Assembly (NCBI GenBank): GCA_041859875.1
Contig: JBFLFY010000002.1
Location: 66,823 to 130,822, forward strand
Length of the DNA stretch: 64,000 bases
Source of the DNA: Thermocaproicibacter sp041859875
GTDB taxonomy: Bacteria; Bacillota; Clostridia; Oscillospirales; Acutalibacteraceae
Reading direction: 5' to 3'
Below, in pieces: positions 29,253 through 38,092 of this stretch (the stretch's first letter is position 1; each line of letters opens with the position of its first letter). The notes beneath the pieces are model-generated. The model saw only the letters and a program-made list of their open reading frames with translations, had not been told where the DNA came from and searched no databases. Made by a program: the position numbers and the translations under genes.

Positions 29253-29266
29253 ATTGGATTTCCAAT
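29253..29266. promoter_or_regulatory. Candidate operator in front of the GntR gene
   Basis: ATTGGA and TCCAAT are separated by two bases (29253-29258, 29261-29266), a short palindrome of the size that FadR-type proteins bind. It lies 23 bases upstream of the start codon. Confidence 0.4.
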
Positions 29267-29366
29267 TTGTAGTATGTATGTGGAAACATCAGTTACAGTA
29301 TTTAGTATATATTTCCAAATGCAAAAAGTCAAATATTGGTATTGCTCACAGCAAAAAATTACTGCC

Positions 29367-30074
29367 TTATTTGTGCACTTCTTCAAATGCACCGGAGTCT
29401 GAAGCCGGTTCCCCTGCGGTGTAGAGGTGGGAAATATCACCCATACCTCGGCAGCGAAAATAGGCCTTGCCCTTTTCCCGCTCTTCCGTTATAAGCGTTG
29501 TAACGGAAGCCGGCGGCAGAATAAGCCCGTGCCAAAGGACTGGAGCCGAAATGCCAAGCAGATGCGACAGCATAACACAGGTAACACCAAAGTGACAGAA
29601 CAGAACGATGGTGTCGCAGTTCCCGCCCTCGGTACGGTAAATCATGCCGCTGCGCCGGTAGCCGTGCTCAGCAAGAAGAGAGTCAAGGCCCTCTGCCACT
29701 TCACGGTACAACTGCTTTGTATCCGCCTTCTGCATAATGGCATCGTCAAACCAATGGTCTTTGTCATACAAAACCGGGCGGCGGGTCCAGTCATCCGGCA
29801 TCAAGTCCCACACAACGTGCTCTTCACCGGTTTCTGGAATTGTGCGGTAGGCCGGGAATTCCTGCATCCAGTCCAGTATTTTTGCCTTACGGTGCATCCG
29901 TTCCAGCGTTTTGCTGGCCGTATCCTTTGCGCGGCCAAGCGGTGAGCAGTAAAACGCACGCACGTCAAGCTTTGAAATGCGCTTGGAAAGCAGCTCCGCT
30001 TCGCGCCAGCCCTTGGGTGTTAAAGAGTCTTTTTCATAGTCTGGTTCCCCATGTCGGATTAACATCAGCCTCAT
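29367..30074 (-). CDS. Histidine phosphatase family protein
   Basis: A 235-residue enzyme of the phosphoglycerate-mutase-like superfamily. The phosphohistidine motif LIRHGEPDY is at residues 5-13, a second Arg is in YCSPLGRAKDTA, and the late catalytic His is in LFCHFGVTC. The family removes phosphate from sugars, nucleotides or proteins, and the substrate cannot be told. It is the second gene of a pair with the PHP protein, 25 bases apart. Confidence 0.87.
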   Translation of the reverse strand: MRLMLIRHGEPDYEKDSLTPKGWREAELLSKRISKLDVRAFYCSPLGRAKDTASKTLERMHRKAKILDWMQEFPAYRTIPETGEEHVVWDLMPDDWTRRPVLYDKDHWFDDAIMQKADTKQLYREVAEGLDSLLAEHGYRRSGMIYRTEGGNCDTIVLFCHFGVTCVMLSHLLGISAPVLWHGLILPPASVTTLITEEREKGKAYFRCRGMGDISHLYTAGEPASDSGAFEEVHK

Positions 30075-30099
30075 ACTTTTCTACTTCCCCCTACTGTTT

Positions 30100-30969
30100 T
30101 TAAGAATTCACCGCAAACGGTGAGCTCCACGCTTTTCTTCCCTTACTGTCCACCAGCATAACACGCACATAGCAGTCGGTTTTCTCCACCTGGTAAACGG
30201 CATGTGTCCCCGATGCAACACGGTCTTTACACCAAATGCTGTTGCTGTTGAAAACGATATATTTTGAGTCGGAGCACTCAACTTCAACTTTTCCGTCACC
30301 AACGCATATAGCCTGAAATTCCGGCCCCTGTGAAGCATAGAAACTGCCGCTTCCAAGAGCTTTTTTCAGCGCCTGGTGCGTACACTCCTGCGCACGAACC
30401 ATAAGATAAGAACGCGTCTGCTCCCCGTTGTAGTGGTGGCTGTCATCCGCCGCCATACAGGGTATCAGCTTGCCTTTGGAGGCCCACAGGTCAAAATACA
30501 GGCTGGAATCCGCCCGCTCGCCATTCCACGGCAATCCGGAAATGCTGTTGTAAATCTCGGCGCCGCAAAGCCCGGTAAGGTACAGCACCGCTTCCGGGTC
30601 GGTCACGGACCAGGCAGGGTGCGCAAGAATTGCCATGCCGCCTGCTTCCCGTATGGCGTCGATGATCTTCTGCGGAGGCTGAGAATGTTCCAGCTTTACT
30701 TCGCGCTCCATGCCAACGCCGATAATATGGTAAACCGGGCTGTGAATCATGTCGCCTGTGTCCCATTCGCAGCCGCTTAAAAGCAGCATTTTACCAAATC
30801 TGCTGTTTTGACTTTGCGCCCAATGGTCGGTCAGCGCAGCAAAGTCGTACCCGGCTTTTTGGTAGAGATTCAATGCGTCATCCGGCGAAAGACATCCGTC
30901 AGACCTTGTTGTGTGCATATGGAGGTTTCCTTTGTACCAGTTCCCGCTTTCTCCGAAAAGACTATTCAA
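30100..30969 (-). CDS. PHP-domain metal-dependent phosphoesterase
   Basis: A 289-residue protein with the PHP fold: NLHMHTTRSDG (residues 15-25) supplies the first metal ligands, AALTDHW the next, ILAHPAW a further His, and AADDSHH the last. Such stand-alone PHP proteins are phosphatases or nucleotidases. The last about 80 residues form an extra beta-rich domain (KVEVECSDSKYIVFNSN) of unknown role. The start is TTG, with AAGGATGATG ahead of it. Promoter TTGAAA/TAGAAT lies at 31029-31057. Confidence 0.82.
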   Translation of the reverse strand: MNSLFGESGNWYKGNLHMHTTRSDGCLSPDDALNLYQKAGYDFAALTDHWAQSQNSRFGKMLLLSGCEWDTGDMIHSPVYHIIGVGMEREVKLEHSQPPQKIIDAIREAGGMAILAHPAWSVTDPEAVLYLTGLCGAEIYNSISGLPWNGERADSSLYFDLWASKGKLIPCMAADDSHHYNGEQTRSYLMVRAQECTHQALKKALGSGSFYASQGPEFQAICVGDGKVEVECSDSKYIVFNSNSIWCKDRVASGTHAVYQVEKTDCYVRVMLVDSKGRKAWSSPFAVNS

Positions 30970-31028
30970 AATATCATCATCCTTACTCTTACTTGCTTTT
31001 TACGGTAGTTTTCACTCACTGCTCTTCT

Positions 31029-31057
31029 ATTCTATCGTTTTCTAAGCTTGGTTTCAA
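31029..31057 (-). promoter_or_regulatory. Promoter of the PHP/phosphatase pair
   Basis: TTGAAA (31052-31057) and TAGAAT (31029-31034) on the minus strand with a 17-base spacer. Confidence 0.6.
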
Positions 31058-31062
31058 GCTGA

Positions 31063-31113
31063 AAAGAAGCGTACCGGCCACATCACTGTAGATGCGTGCC
31101 GGTACGCTTCTTT
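31063..31113 (-). terminator. Terminator of the ptsI-ptsH-ycxB operon
   Basis: The arms AAAGAAGCGTACCGGC (31063-31078) and 31098-31113 are perfect 16-bp complements. A T-rich tract follows on the minus strand. Confidence 0.82.
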
Positions 31114-31191
31114 ATTGGGCAGCTTCACAAACTGCCGTTTCTAAACCATTTTTCACAAACACAATTCACAAATATCTAGATTCCTTGCACG

Positions 31192-31737
31192 CTATTTTTT
31201 GACTTTGCAGCGAACTTTAAAACGTTTGCCAAGCTTGTCCCGCATCAGTTCGCGTGTCTGCGTAACCTGCTGCTCGCTGACTTCCCTTTTCGGGATAATC
31301 ACAGCATTATTTGTAGTGCGGTAAAGTAAAAACAAATCTTTCGTTTCAAAAGCATACTCAAAGTCATCCCACCGATCCGTACCCGAATCCGCGCTGCCGC
31401 TTTCGCTGTAGGTCACCTTTTCGGCATCCATCAGAACCGTGTGGGTCTTTTTGCGGTAATCCCTGCCGCTTACCTTAAACTTGTGGACGTTGTTCAGCAC
31501 GCTGAAAAGAAGCATGGGCACAGTAACCGTTACCATCAATGCACAGATATGAACGGTTTGGGACATTTTAATTACCTTTGCAAGCTCCAGCATAAGAGCC
31601 GTAAAGCTTACGCCCCACACAAGGAACAGAATAATATTCTGGCTTCTGCGGTGCGAAAAGGTAGACGAAAAACTCATCCTGCGGTAATCATCTGTCGTCA
31701 GTTTATATTCGTAGACAATCGGTAGCGTCATAAGCAA
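31192..31737 (-). CDS. YcxB-like membrane protein
   Basis: A 181-residue protein with an N-terminal soluble strand segment (YEYKLTTDDYRRM), two membrane helices (about residues 36-52 and 64-82) and a C-terminal YcxB-like domain (WDDFEYAFETKDLFLLYRTTNNAVIIPKRE). The family has no known activity. It follows ptsH by 21 bases and probably shares its transcript, though a link to sugar transport is not shown. Confidence 0.72.
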   Translation of the reverse strand: MLMTLPIVYEYKLTTDDYRRMSFSSTFSHRRSQNIILFLVWGVSFTALMLELAKVIKMSQTVHICALMVTVTVPMLLFSVLNNVHKFKVSGRDYRKKTHTVLMDAEKVTYSESGSADSGTDRWDDFEYAFETKDLFLLYRTTNNAVIIPKREVSEQQVTQTRELMRDKLGKRFKVRCKVKK

Positions 31738-31758
31738 ACCATCCCCAGCTCTGGATTT

Positions 31759-32034
31759 TTATTCTCCGAATTTCGAGTCAATCAGGTCAACCAAATCGTC
31801 AACCGCTTTTTTCTCATCCGGGCCTTCAGCTTCGATTTCAATCTCTTCGCCCTGAGTCAGGCCAAGGGAAAGGACGTTCACAATGCTCTTGGCATTTGCG
31901 TCTTCGTCTTCCTCGCCGCCTTTTCTGCGGAGAATGATGTCAGACTGAAATTTACCGGCTGCACCGATAAAGTCTGCAGCCGGACGGGCATGAAGGCCGG
32001 TCGCATTCTTGATTGCTGTAGTTCTTTTATACAT
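31759..32034 (-). CDS. ptsH: Phosphocarrier protein HPr
   Basis: A 91-residue cytoplasmic phosphocarrier that takes phosphate from enzyme I on His15 (NATGLHARPAA) and hands it to IIA proteins. The regulatory serine is present in ANAKSIVNVLSLG (Ser50 here, Ser46 in standard numbering), so HPr-kinase control through CcpA is expected. It carries a few extra acidic residues (GGEEDEDAN) before that serine, making it slightly longer than usual (87-88). It follows ptsI, the reverse of the common ptsH-ptsI order. Confidence 0.95.
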   Translation of the reverse strand: MYKRTTAIKNATGLHARPAADFIGAAGKFQSDIILRRKGGEEDEDANAKSIVNVLSLGLTQGEEIEIEAEGPDEKKAVDDLVDLIDSKFGE

Positions 32035-32050
32035 TAGGATGTTCTCTCCT

Positions 32051-33772
32051 TTATAAAATATCCGCGAGTGCAGATTCCAAATATGTTTGTACTTCTTCGG
32101 CTGTTCCTTTTTTGCAGACTTCACTGGCAATTTCACGGGCGCGTTCCATGGTAAGGCGTGAAATTGTCTTTTTTGTACGTGCCACGGAAGCTAAGCCCAT
32201 GCTGATGCGGCGAATACCGAAGCCGAGCAAAACCGGCATGGCAAGTTTGTCACCGCCAAGTTCACCGCAGACGCAGAGCGGCTTCCCTGCTTTTGTAAAT
32301 TGTTCCGCGGTATAGCGTATCAGGCGGAAAAGTGCCGGGTGGTAACTCTGGTAATATGGGGCAACAGCCGGATTCATTCGATCCGCTGCCGTTGTGTACT
32401 GGCACAAGTCATTAGTGCCAATACTTGCAAAGTCGACTTCCTGAACCGCAAGGTCCGCTATCATGGCAATCGCCGGAATCTCTATCATAATACCGATTTT
32501 TACGTTTTTGCCGTACGGTATATTTTCACGATCCAGTTCATCGCGCACTTCCTGCACAACGCTTTTTGCATTGCGGATATCGTCAAGGCTTCCAACCATG
32601 GGGAACATGAGCCACAGGTTTCCTATGGTTCCGGCGCGGAGCGCTGCTCTGAGCTGCGTTTTGAAAATATCCCGGTGAGCAAGACATAGCCGCAGAGCGC
32701 GGTTGCCGAGGAACGGGTTGTCTTCTTTTGGAAGTTCAAGGCAGTCAAGCTTTTTGTCGCCGCCAATGTCAAGCGTCCGGATTGTAACCGGGCGGTCACC
32801 ATACTCCATCAGCACTTTGCGGTAAACTTGATACTGCTCCTCCTCTGTAGGAAGCGTGTCGCGTCCCATGTAAAGGAATTCCGTGCGGAATAGGCCAACA
32901 CCCGTTGTGTACTTGGAACCTTGCAGCTCCTGCACAGTTGCTTTGCCGATATTGAGTTCTACCTCAATTTTTTCGCCATCGGCTGCTACGGGTTCTATGC
33001 CAATGTATTTTTTCGTCTCCGCCGCTGCTTTTGCAACTTCGACGCGCTTTTTTTCGTAAACAGTCACCTGAGCGTCATCCGGGCCAGTAATCAAGGTGCC
33101 TTTTACGGCGTCTACAATAACACGTTCGCCGTCTTTTACAAGACTCATGGCATCCGGAACGCCTAAAAGTGCCGGGATGTCATAGCTTCTTGCAATGATA
33201 GCCGTATGTGACGTTGGTCCGCCGACTTCGGTAACAATGGCAAGAACATTTTCGCGGTCAAGAGAAGCGGTATCCGATGGGAACAAATCATTCGCAAAAA
33301 CAATGGCTGGCTCAGACAAAGCAGAAAGGCTTTGTTCCTTTACGCCTGCACAATTCCGCAGCAAGCGGCTGCAAACGTCTTTCATGTCTGCCACACGTTC
33401 GCGGATGAGTTCATCTTTTGCCCGTCCCATGATTTTGATGTATTTTGCATACACTTTCTGAATGGCGTTTTCAGCCGGAAGAAGCTTTACGCGAACAGCT
33501 TTCCGAATTTCTTCATCCATTGCGACGTCCATTAAAATGTCGAGGTGAGCGCCAATAATTTTGGCTTTTCCTCCTCCATTTTCGCCAAGGCTGTCACGGA
33601 TTTTTTCCAGCTCGGCCTTTGCGCTGCCGCGCGATTTTTGATAATGAAAAATCTGCGCCTCAATTTCATCCTCAGTAATCGTCTTCTCCGTTATCTGCGG
33701 AACAAATCTTTCATAGCGAAGGACCTTCCCGACAGCAATTCCCTCGGACACGGGATTCCCTTTGTATTCCAA
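32051..33772 (-). CDS. ptsI: Phosphoenolpyruvate-protein phosphotransferase (enzyme I)
   Basis: A full-length 573-residue enzyme I, the entry point of the PTS: it autophosphorylates from PEP and passes phosphate to HPr. The N-terminal HPr-binding helical domain comes first. The phosphohistidine is in GGPTSHTAIIAR (about residue 190). The C-terminal PEP-binding barrel has LFRTEFLYM, MVEIPAIAM-like IEIPAIAM and CGELGGDKLAM. The start is TTG with AAGGGGGT ahead of it. It serves any PTS in the cell, including the galactitol-type system next door, which ends at a separate terminator. Confidence 0.96.
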   Translation of the reverse strand: MEYKGNPVSEGIAVGKVLRYERFVPQITEKTITEDEIEAQIFHYQKSRGSAKAELEKIRDSLGENGGGKAKIIGAHLDILMDVAMDEEIRKAVRVKLLPAENAIQKVYAKYIKIMGRAKDELIRERVADMKDVCSRLLRNCAGVKEQSLSALSEPAIVFANDLFPSDTASLDRENVLAIVTEVGGPTSHTAIIARSYDIPALLGVPDAMSLVKDGERVIVDAVKGTLITGPDDAQVTVYEKKRVEVAKAAAETKKYIGIEPVAADGEKIEVELNIGKATVQELQGSKYTTGVGLFRTEFLYMGRDTLPTEEEQYQVYRKVLMEYGDRPVTIRTLDIGGDKKLDCLELPKEDNPFLGNRALRLCLAHRDIFKTQLRAALRAGTIGNLWLMFPMVGSLDDIRNAKSVVQEVRDELDRENIPYGKNVKIGIMIEIPAIAMIADLAVQEVDFASIGTNDLCQYTTAADRMNPAVAPYYQSYHPALFRLIRYTAEQFTKAGKPLCVCGELGGDKLAMPVLLGFGIRRISMGLASVARTKKTISRLTMERAREIASEVCKKGTAEEVQTYLESALADIL

Positions 33773-33833
33773 GATAGTTACCCCCTTGATTCAAAGCTCT
33801 AAAGTGCGTTTGCCCGAAACCCTTTAATTGAAT

Positions 33834-33883
33834 AATAAAAAAAGGAAAGGCAGCGCACCGGAAGCCCGCTGCGGTGCCTTTCC
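33834..33883 (-). terminator. Terminator of the galactitol-type PTS operon
   Basis: On the minus strand a GGAAAGGCA/TGCCTTTCC stem with inner CGC/GCG pairs is followed by seven T residues. It separates the PTS operon from ptsI. Confidence 0.88.
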
Positions 33884-33981
33884 ATGCTAAAACTATTGCC
33901 GAATCTGTTGTGTGTGCAATACTGAGTTAAAAAGTAAAATGCAGGTGTAGAATCAGTAGAAAATAAATTCTGAACTATTGC

Positions 33982-35427
33982 TTAGTTGCTTGCTGCTGGA
34001 GCAGCCGCATCCGTCTTTACATGGCCCGGATTAATAGCTTCTTCTTCGATCCAAGCATGGATACGGGTACGGTTCTTGCGAACGAAGATGTAGCAGAAAA
34101 TATAGACTGCAATAACCGCTGCAATGGCAATCGGATTCTGGGAAAGGAATGCCATGAAGATAAGGGCGCCAACCGGCTGGCCAAGAATGATAAAGCTTGT
34201 TACCATCATAACGCCGGTTTCAAGTTTAACAGCGCCGGAGCTCTTCACAACTTCTGTAAATGCGGAACCAGTCATGGTGCAGCAATACAGGAAGATGATG
34301 CAGAAGATACCGCCGGAAATAACGGACTTCAGGATGTTGCCGTTTGAGCAGGCAACACAAGGCTGAATAACATAAGGAATAGCAATCAGGTCAAGCATTG
34401 GGAGAGTCTGGTTGCCAGGAAGTACGAAGGAAATAAGAAGAACGATTGGCATCAGAACAATGCCGGAAATCAGGGTAGCTGTTTCGCCGTAGCCGCAAGC
34501 GTCGTTAACAGCCAGGTACCATTCGCCCTTTGTGCCTTTGACGGATTTCTTGGAAGCTTCGGTAATCGGTCCAAAAGAACCGGCGAAGATGGAAGAAATC
34601 TTCGGGAACACAGCCATAACAGCTGCTGTTGCAACGCCGCAGGTCATAATAGTGCCCCAGGCGCTGAGCTGGCCGAGGTGTTTGATTTCGCCGATGATGC
34701 CGATGAACAGGCCAAGGAAAAGGCCAAGAGTCATCGGTTCGCCCATGAAACCAAAGCGCTTACGGAATGTTTCAGGGTCTGCCTTAATTTTGTACAGGCC
34801 TAGGCGGTTCAGCAGCCAGTTCATGGCAACTGCATACACACCAACGGTCGCTGTGTGCAGTGATGCAATGGTGCAGTTCGGGTAATGGTAATAGGTAGAC
34901 CATCTTTTTTCAATTACTTCAGTGAAGCAAAGGGTATAAAGCTGCTGAACAACCATGCATGCCATGCTGAGCCAGAAGTTGCCGGTCAGCAGGAAGAGGA
35001 CAGAGCCCCATGCCATATATGAGTAGTTGTTCCAAAGGTCGCCTGCCTGGAACACGTTTGTGTAGCGTGTCAGGAACAGAATAACCTGAAGAATAATGGC
35101 AACGGCGATATAAACCATGCCGATTTGCGTAGAGTAAGCAACAATGGAAGTTGTCTGCCAGCCCATATCGACGATGTTCAGCTTAATGCCGGTGTCTTTT
35201 ACCAGCTGATTGATAATTGGTGTGATAATTGGGCTGTAAGAACCGATAACGAGGCTGAATCCTTCGAGGCCTACGCCAGCGGAAAGGGCGGACATAAAGG
35301 CTTTTTTCGGTTTAACCTTCATGCAGATTGCAATGATAAAGATAACGATTGGCACAAAAACAACTGCGCCGAATGTGTCAAAAAATGCTTTTAGTGCTTG
35401 AAAGAACATTTCACTTTCCCTCCCCAT
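33982..35427 (-). CDS. PTS galactitol-family transporter, IIC component
   Basis: A 481-residue membrane protein with about ten hydrophobic segments and the GatC-type layout (FFDTFGAVVFVPIVIF at the N-terminus, GYGETATLISGIVL in the middle). It forms the sugar channel and phosphorylates substrate together with IIB. The gene is last in the order aldolase, IIA, IIB, IIC. The GatC family carries galactitol and several less known polyols, so the substrate is open. Confidence 0.87.
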   Translation of the reverse strand: MGRESEMFFQALKAFFDTFGAVVFVPIVIFIIAICMKVKPKKAFMSALSAGVGLEGFSLVIGSYSPIITPIINQLVKDTGIKLNIVDMGWQTTSIVAYSTQIGMVYIAVAIILQVILFLTRYTNVFQAGDLWNNYSYMAWGSVLFLLTGNFWLSMACMVVQQLYTLCFTEVIEKRWSTYYHYPNCTIASLHTATVGVYAVAMNWLLNRLGLYKIKADPETFRKRFGFMGEPMTLGLFLGLFIGIIGEIKHLGQLSAWGTIMTCGVATAAVMAVFPKISSIFAGSFGPITEASKKSVKGTKGEWYLAVNDACGYGETATLISGIVLMPIVLLISFVLPGNQTLPMLDLIAIPYVIQPCVACSNGNILKSVISGGIFCIIFLYCCTMTGSAFTEVVKSSGAVKLETGVMMVTSFIILGQPVGALIFMAFLSQNPIAIAAVIAVYIFCYIFVRKNRTRIHAWIEEEAINPGHVKTDAAAPAASN

Positions 35428-35468
35428 AGAATGTGGGTATTATTCTGCCCGGTTTCTGCTGAGAATAC

Positions 35469-35768
35469 TCATTTTCCTGCTTTGTGTAGTGCCTCAAGCG
35501 CCTCCTCCATAAATTCATCTTCGCCCATGCCGGTAATTAGTCCTATGGCGTTAAATGCCGGTACACCGCAGCTGTCGCCAATCGGGCTTGCATAGGCTAT
35601 CAAATCAAAGTGCTCACGGCCACAGTAGCTTTCAACTTCGCTGGAGTTTGCTTCTACTGCGTCAACATCGTAGCCTTTTTCTGCGAACATATCTTTTAAT
35701 TTGCTCGCAACCATGGACGAAGTGACAACGCCGGAACCACAGATTGACAGGATTTTAATTTTTTTCAT
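35469..35768 (-). CDS. PTS galactitol-family IIB component
   Basis: A 99-residue cytoplasmic protein. The phosphorylated cysteine is Cys10 in ILSICGSGVVTSSM, the normal P-loop of lactose/galactitol-type IIB. It receives phosphate from the IIA encoded upstream and passes it to substrate bound by IIC. Confidence 0.9.
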   Translation of the reverse strand: MKKIKILSICGSGVVTSSMVASKLKDMFAEKGYDVDAVEANSSEVESYCGREHFDLIAYASPIGDSCGVPAFNAIGLITGMGEDEFMEEALEALHKAGK

Positions 35769-35810
35769 AGAGAATTACTCCTTTTATATAAAAATTTGTT
35801 TGCGCTAAGT

Positions 35811-36263
35811 TCAGGCTTCCACAGCCGGTTTCAGTAAGTTATAAACTTCTTCCTCGGTCTTTGCTGCCCGTACTGCCAAAAGCAGTTCTTTGTTCTGCAG
35901 CATCTTCATGATTCTGCGCAGAAGAGTCAGCTGATCTTTCGGATCACTGATGGCCAGCATAAACACAACCTGAGGATGAAGCAGAATCTCCGGAGAACCC
36001 ATTTGGTGAAACTCAACCGGATGTTTTAGAATTCCGACCGCTATGGCCGGTTCAATCACGTGCTTGCTGACAGTATGCGGAATTGCAATGTCATAGGCTG
36101 TAGCAGGCAGCGCTGTTGGGTAGTTTTTTTCACGTTCCATAACGGCTTCTACGAAGCTTTCTTTTACAACGCCCTTCTGAACAAAAGTCTCCGCCAAAGT
36201 GCGGATTACTTCCTGAGAGTCTTCGCAGTCAAGATTCAAAAGGATTAAGTCTTTTCTCAGCAT
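35811..36263 (-). CDS. PTS IIA component (fructose/mannitol-type fold)
   Basis: A 150-residue cytoplasmic protein with the phospho-acceptor His63 in AYDIAIPHTVS, as in GatA and fructose IIA. The ATG at 36263 follows AAAGGAA; upstream in-frame codons run into the aldolase gene. It transfers phosphate from HPr to the IIB encoded 42 bases downstream. Confidence 0.9.
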   Translation of the reverse strand: MLRKDLILLNLDCEDSQEVIRTLAETFVQKGVVKESFVEAVMEREKNYPTALPATAYDIAIPHTVSKHVIEPAIAVGILKHPVEFHQMGSPEILLHPQVVFMLAISDPKDQLTLLRRIMKMLQNKELLLAVRAAKTEEEVYNLLKPAVEA

Positions 36264-36289
36264 TTTCCGTTCCTTTCTTTTCTGTAAAT

Positions 36290-37024
36290 TCAGCCGTTTA
36301 TGGTCGTGGGAAGCACATCCGTCATATTTTCTTCCTGGTCGGTTCCGAGCGGAAGTTTTCCGGTGTGGAAGCCCGCCTTCTGGCGGCACTCATCCAAGTC
36401 GCATATTTGTTTTTTGCTGAATTTCCACTGCTTATTCAGCAGCATGGTATTTAGGGTGATATGAGCATAGGTCTCAACGACTTCCATGCGGTGGTATGCC
36501 TGAAGAGCTGATTTGCCCCAAGTAAGCACACCATGGTTTGCAAGCAGGACCGCATTGTAATCTTTGCAGTACGGTGCAATTCCGTCCGGAACTTGGAAAG
36601 TCCCCGGTTTTGTGTAATGCACCAGCGGCACTGTGCCAACCTGCATGACCGCTTCCATCAGGATGGGCGTGTCAAGCGCCATGCCGGCGCAGGCAAAGGA
36701 AGTTGCGTACACAGGGTGCGCATGCACCACTCCGCGAACTTCCGGATTTTCTTTAAATACCCGCAGATGCATTTTTACTTCGGATGACGGCTTGTACTTG
36801 CCTTCCAGAATATTCCCATCAAGGTCAAGTTTGACCATCATGCTGGGAGTCATGCTTCCTTTGGAAACCCCTGTTGGTGTAACCCAAAGCTCAGTCGGAG
36901 AAACCTTCACCGTTATGTTGCCGTCATTGGTTACAACATAACCATGCTGGAACATTTGTTCACCGATTGCTACAATTTCTTCTTTCGCTTCTTTGTCTGT
37001 TGGATACTGTTCACAGTCAAACAT
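36290..37024 (-). CDS. Class II aldolase/adducin family protein (FucA/AraD-like)
   Basis: A 244-residue zinc-dependent enzyme. Seen: GNITVKV (phosphate-binding loop), TPTGVSKG, catalytic Glu in KPSSEVKMH, zinc ligands in VVHAHPVYAT and the third His in ETYAHI, and NHGVLTWG. Relatives split fuculose, rhamnulose or ribulose 1-phosphate into dihydroxyacetone phosphate and an aldehyde, epimerise ribulose 5-phosphate, or decarboxylate 3-oxo-tetronate phosphate. Being first in an operon with a PTS, an aldolase acting on the phosphorylated polyol or ketose is the best guess. Confidence 0.83.
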   Translation of the reverse strand: MFDCEQYPTDKEAKEEIVAIGEQMFQHGYVVTNDGNITVKVSPTELWVTPTGVSKGSMTPSMMVKLDLDGNILEGKYKPSSEVKMHLRVFKENPEVRGVVHAHPVYATSFACAGMALDTPILMEAVMQVGTVPLVHYTKPGTFQVPDGIAPYCKDYNAVLLANHGVLTWGKSALQAYHRMEVVETYAHITLNTMLLNKQWKFSKKQICDLDECRQKAGFHTGKLPLGTDQEENMTDVLPTTING

Positions 37025-37051
37025 CGTATTCCCTCGCAGCTTTTAGCTTTT

Positions 37052-37076
37052 GTTGATTTGTTGATTTGAGTTGATT
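37052..37076. repeat. Three GTTGATT direct repeats at the PTS operon promoter
   Basis: Copies lie at 37052-37058, 37060-37066 and 37070-37076 (AATCAAC on the transcribed strand). The last overlaps the -10, and the others lie just downstream of the start site. Closely spaced direct repeats of this kind are typical DeoR-family binding sites, and the DeoR-type gene diverges from here. Confidence 0.55.
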
Positions 37077-37102
37077 ATAGTTTCTTTGCTTGGAGTTGTC
37101 AA
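37074..37102 (-). promoter_or_regulatory. Consensus promoter of the aldolase-PTS operon
   Basis: TTGACA (37097-37102) and TATAAT (37074-37079) on the minus strand, both perfect, with a 17-base spacer. Such a strong promoter would need a repressor, and the repeat array on its -10 is a suitable site. Confidence 0.85.
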
Positions 37103-37202
37103 TGTTTTATGTGAAAAAAGTGATGGTTTTTTGCTAGTTTTTGTTTACAATCATGTATTTTTATTATATAATATTTGTGGATAAAGCCATGTTTATGTTG
37201 TT

Positions 37203-37231
37203 TTGTGTTTGTTGCCTAACTGTGCTACAAT
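37203..37231 (+). promoter_or_regulatory. Candidate promoter of the DeoR-type gene
   Basis: TTGTGT (37203-37208) and TACAAT (37226-37231) with a 17-base spacer, 30 bases before the ATG. Confidence 0.5.
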
Positions 37232-37261
37232 AAAAACAACACGGAAAAGAGGTAGACTACT

Positions 37262-38057
37262 ATGCTCTCTGTTACAAGAAAACAGAAAATAAAAGAATTG
37301 ATTCTTGAAAAGAAAAGTGCTACAGTTGCCGAGCTCTCCAAGATGTTTAATGTTACGGATGAAACAATTCGGCGTGACCTGAGCAGCCTTGAAAAAGAGG
37401 GCGTACTTCTGCGCTCCTACGGTGGTGCATTTATCCAGACTGGAGTTGACAATCAGATTAACTCAAACATACGTTCTACCGTATATGTGGAAGGAAAAAC
37501 GGCCATTGCTAAGAAATGCAAGCAATTTCTTCACAACGGCGATGTTATATTCCTCGACAATTCCACAACAGCATATTTTCTTGCTAAGGAATTCTGCCAA
37601 ATGCGGCTCACCGTTGTAACGAATTCCTTAAGCATTACAAATTTTCTCAGCGGATTTGATAATATTCGGCTAATCGTAACCGGCGGTTTCTATTCTTCAA
37701 AAGAAAAAGCTTTTTATGGCACCAGTACGCTGGAAGCGATTGAAAAGTACTATGGTAGATAAAGCGTTTTTTTCCTGCCGTTCCCTTTCGGTCGAAAACG
37801 GTATTACAGATTCCTACGACCAGTGGGCTCAAGTACGAAAAACAATTATTGAACGCTCGGAAAAACGCTACTTGATAGCAGATTTTTCAAAGTTTAACCA
37901 GACTTCTTTTATACGCGTCTGCGGCTTTGAAAAAATCACGGCGATTATTACCGACAAGCCCCTCAGTGCCGATTGGCATGCGGCCATGCAAAAATATGGC
38001 TGCGTAATTTACGACAAAGATGAAGGGCAGTCTGAAGCAGAACCACCACAAACATGA
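37262..38057 (+). pseudogene. DeoR-family regulator with a single-base frameshift
   Basis: The N-terminal frame (37262-37762) encodes a DeoR winged helix (KIKELILEKKSATVAELSKMFNV, DETIRRDLSSLE) and half of the sugar-phosphate sensor domain, ending TLEAIEKYYGR. The C-terminal half continues in another frame from VDKAFFSCRSLSVENGITD to the stop at 38057. Removing one G at 37754-37755 restores a continuous 264-residue protein, the normal family length. No residues are lost or added, so this is either a recent mutation or a sequence error. It lies between the PTS-aldolase operon and the second Glp-like set and would be expected to regulate both. Confidence 0.82.
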
Positions 38058-38092
38058 CAGCAACAATTTAATTTTATAAAGGGGTGCTAACA

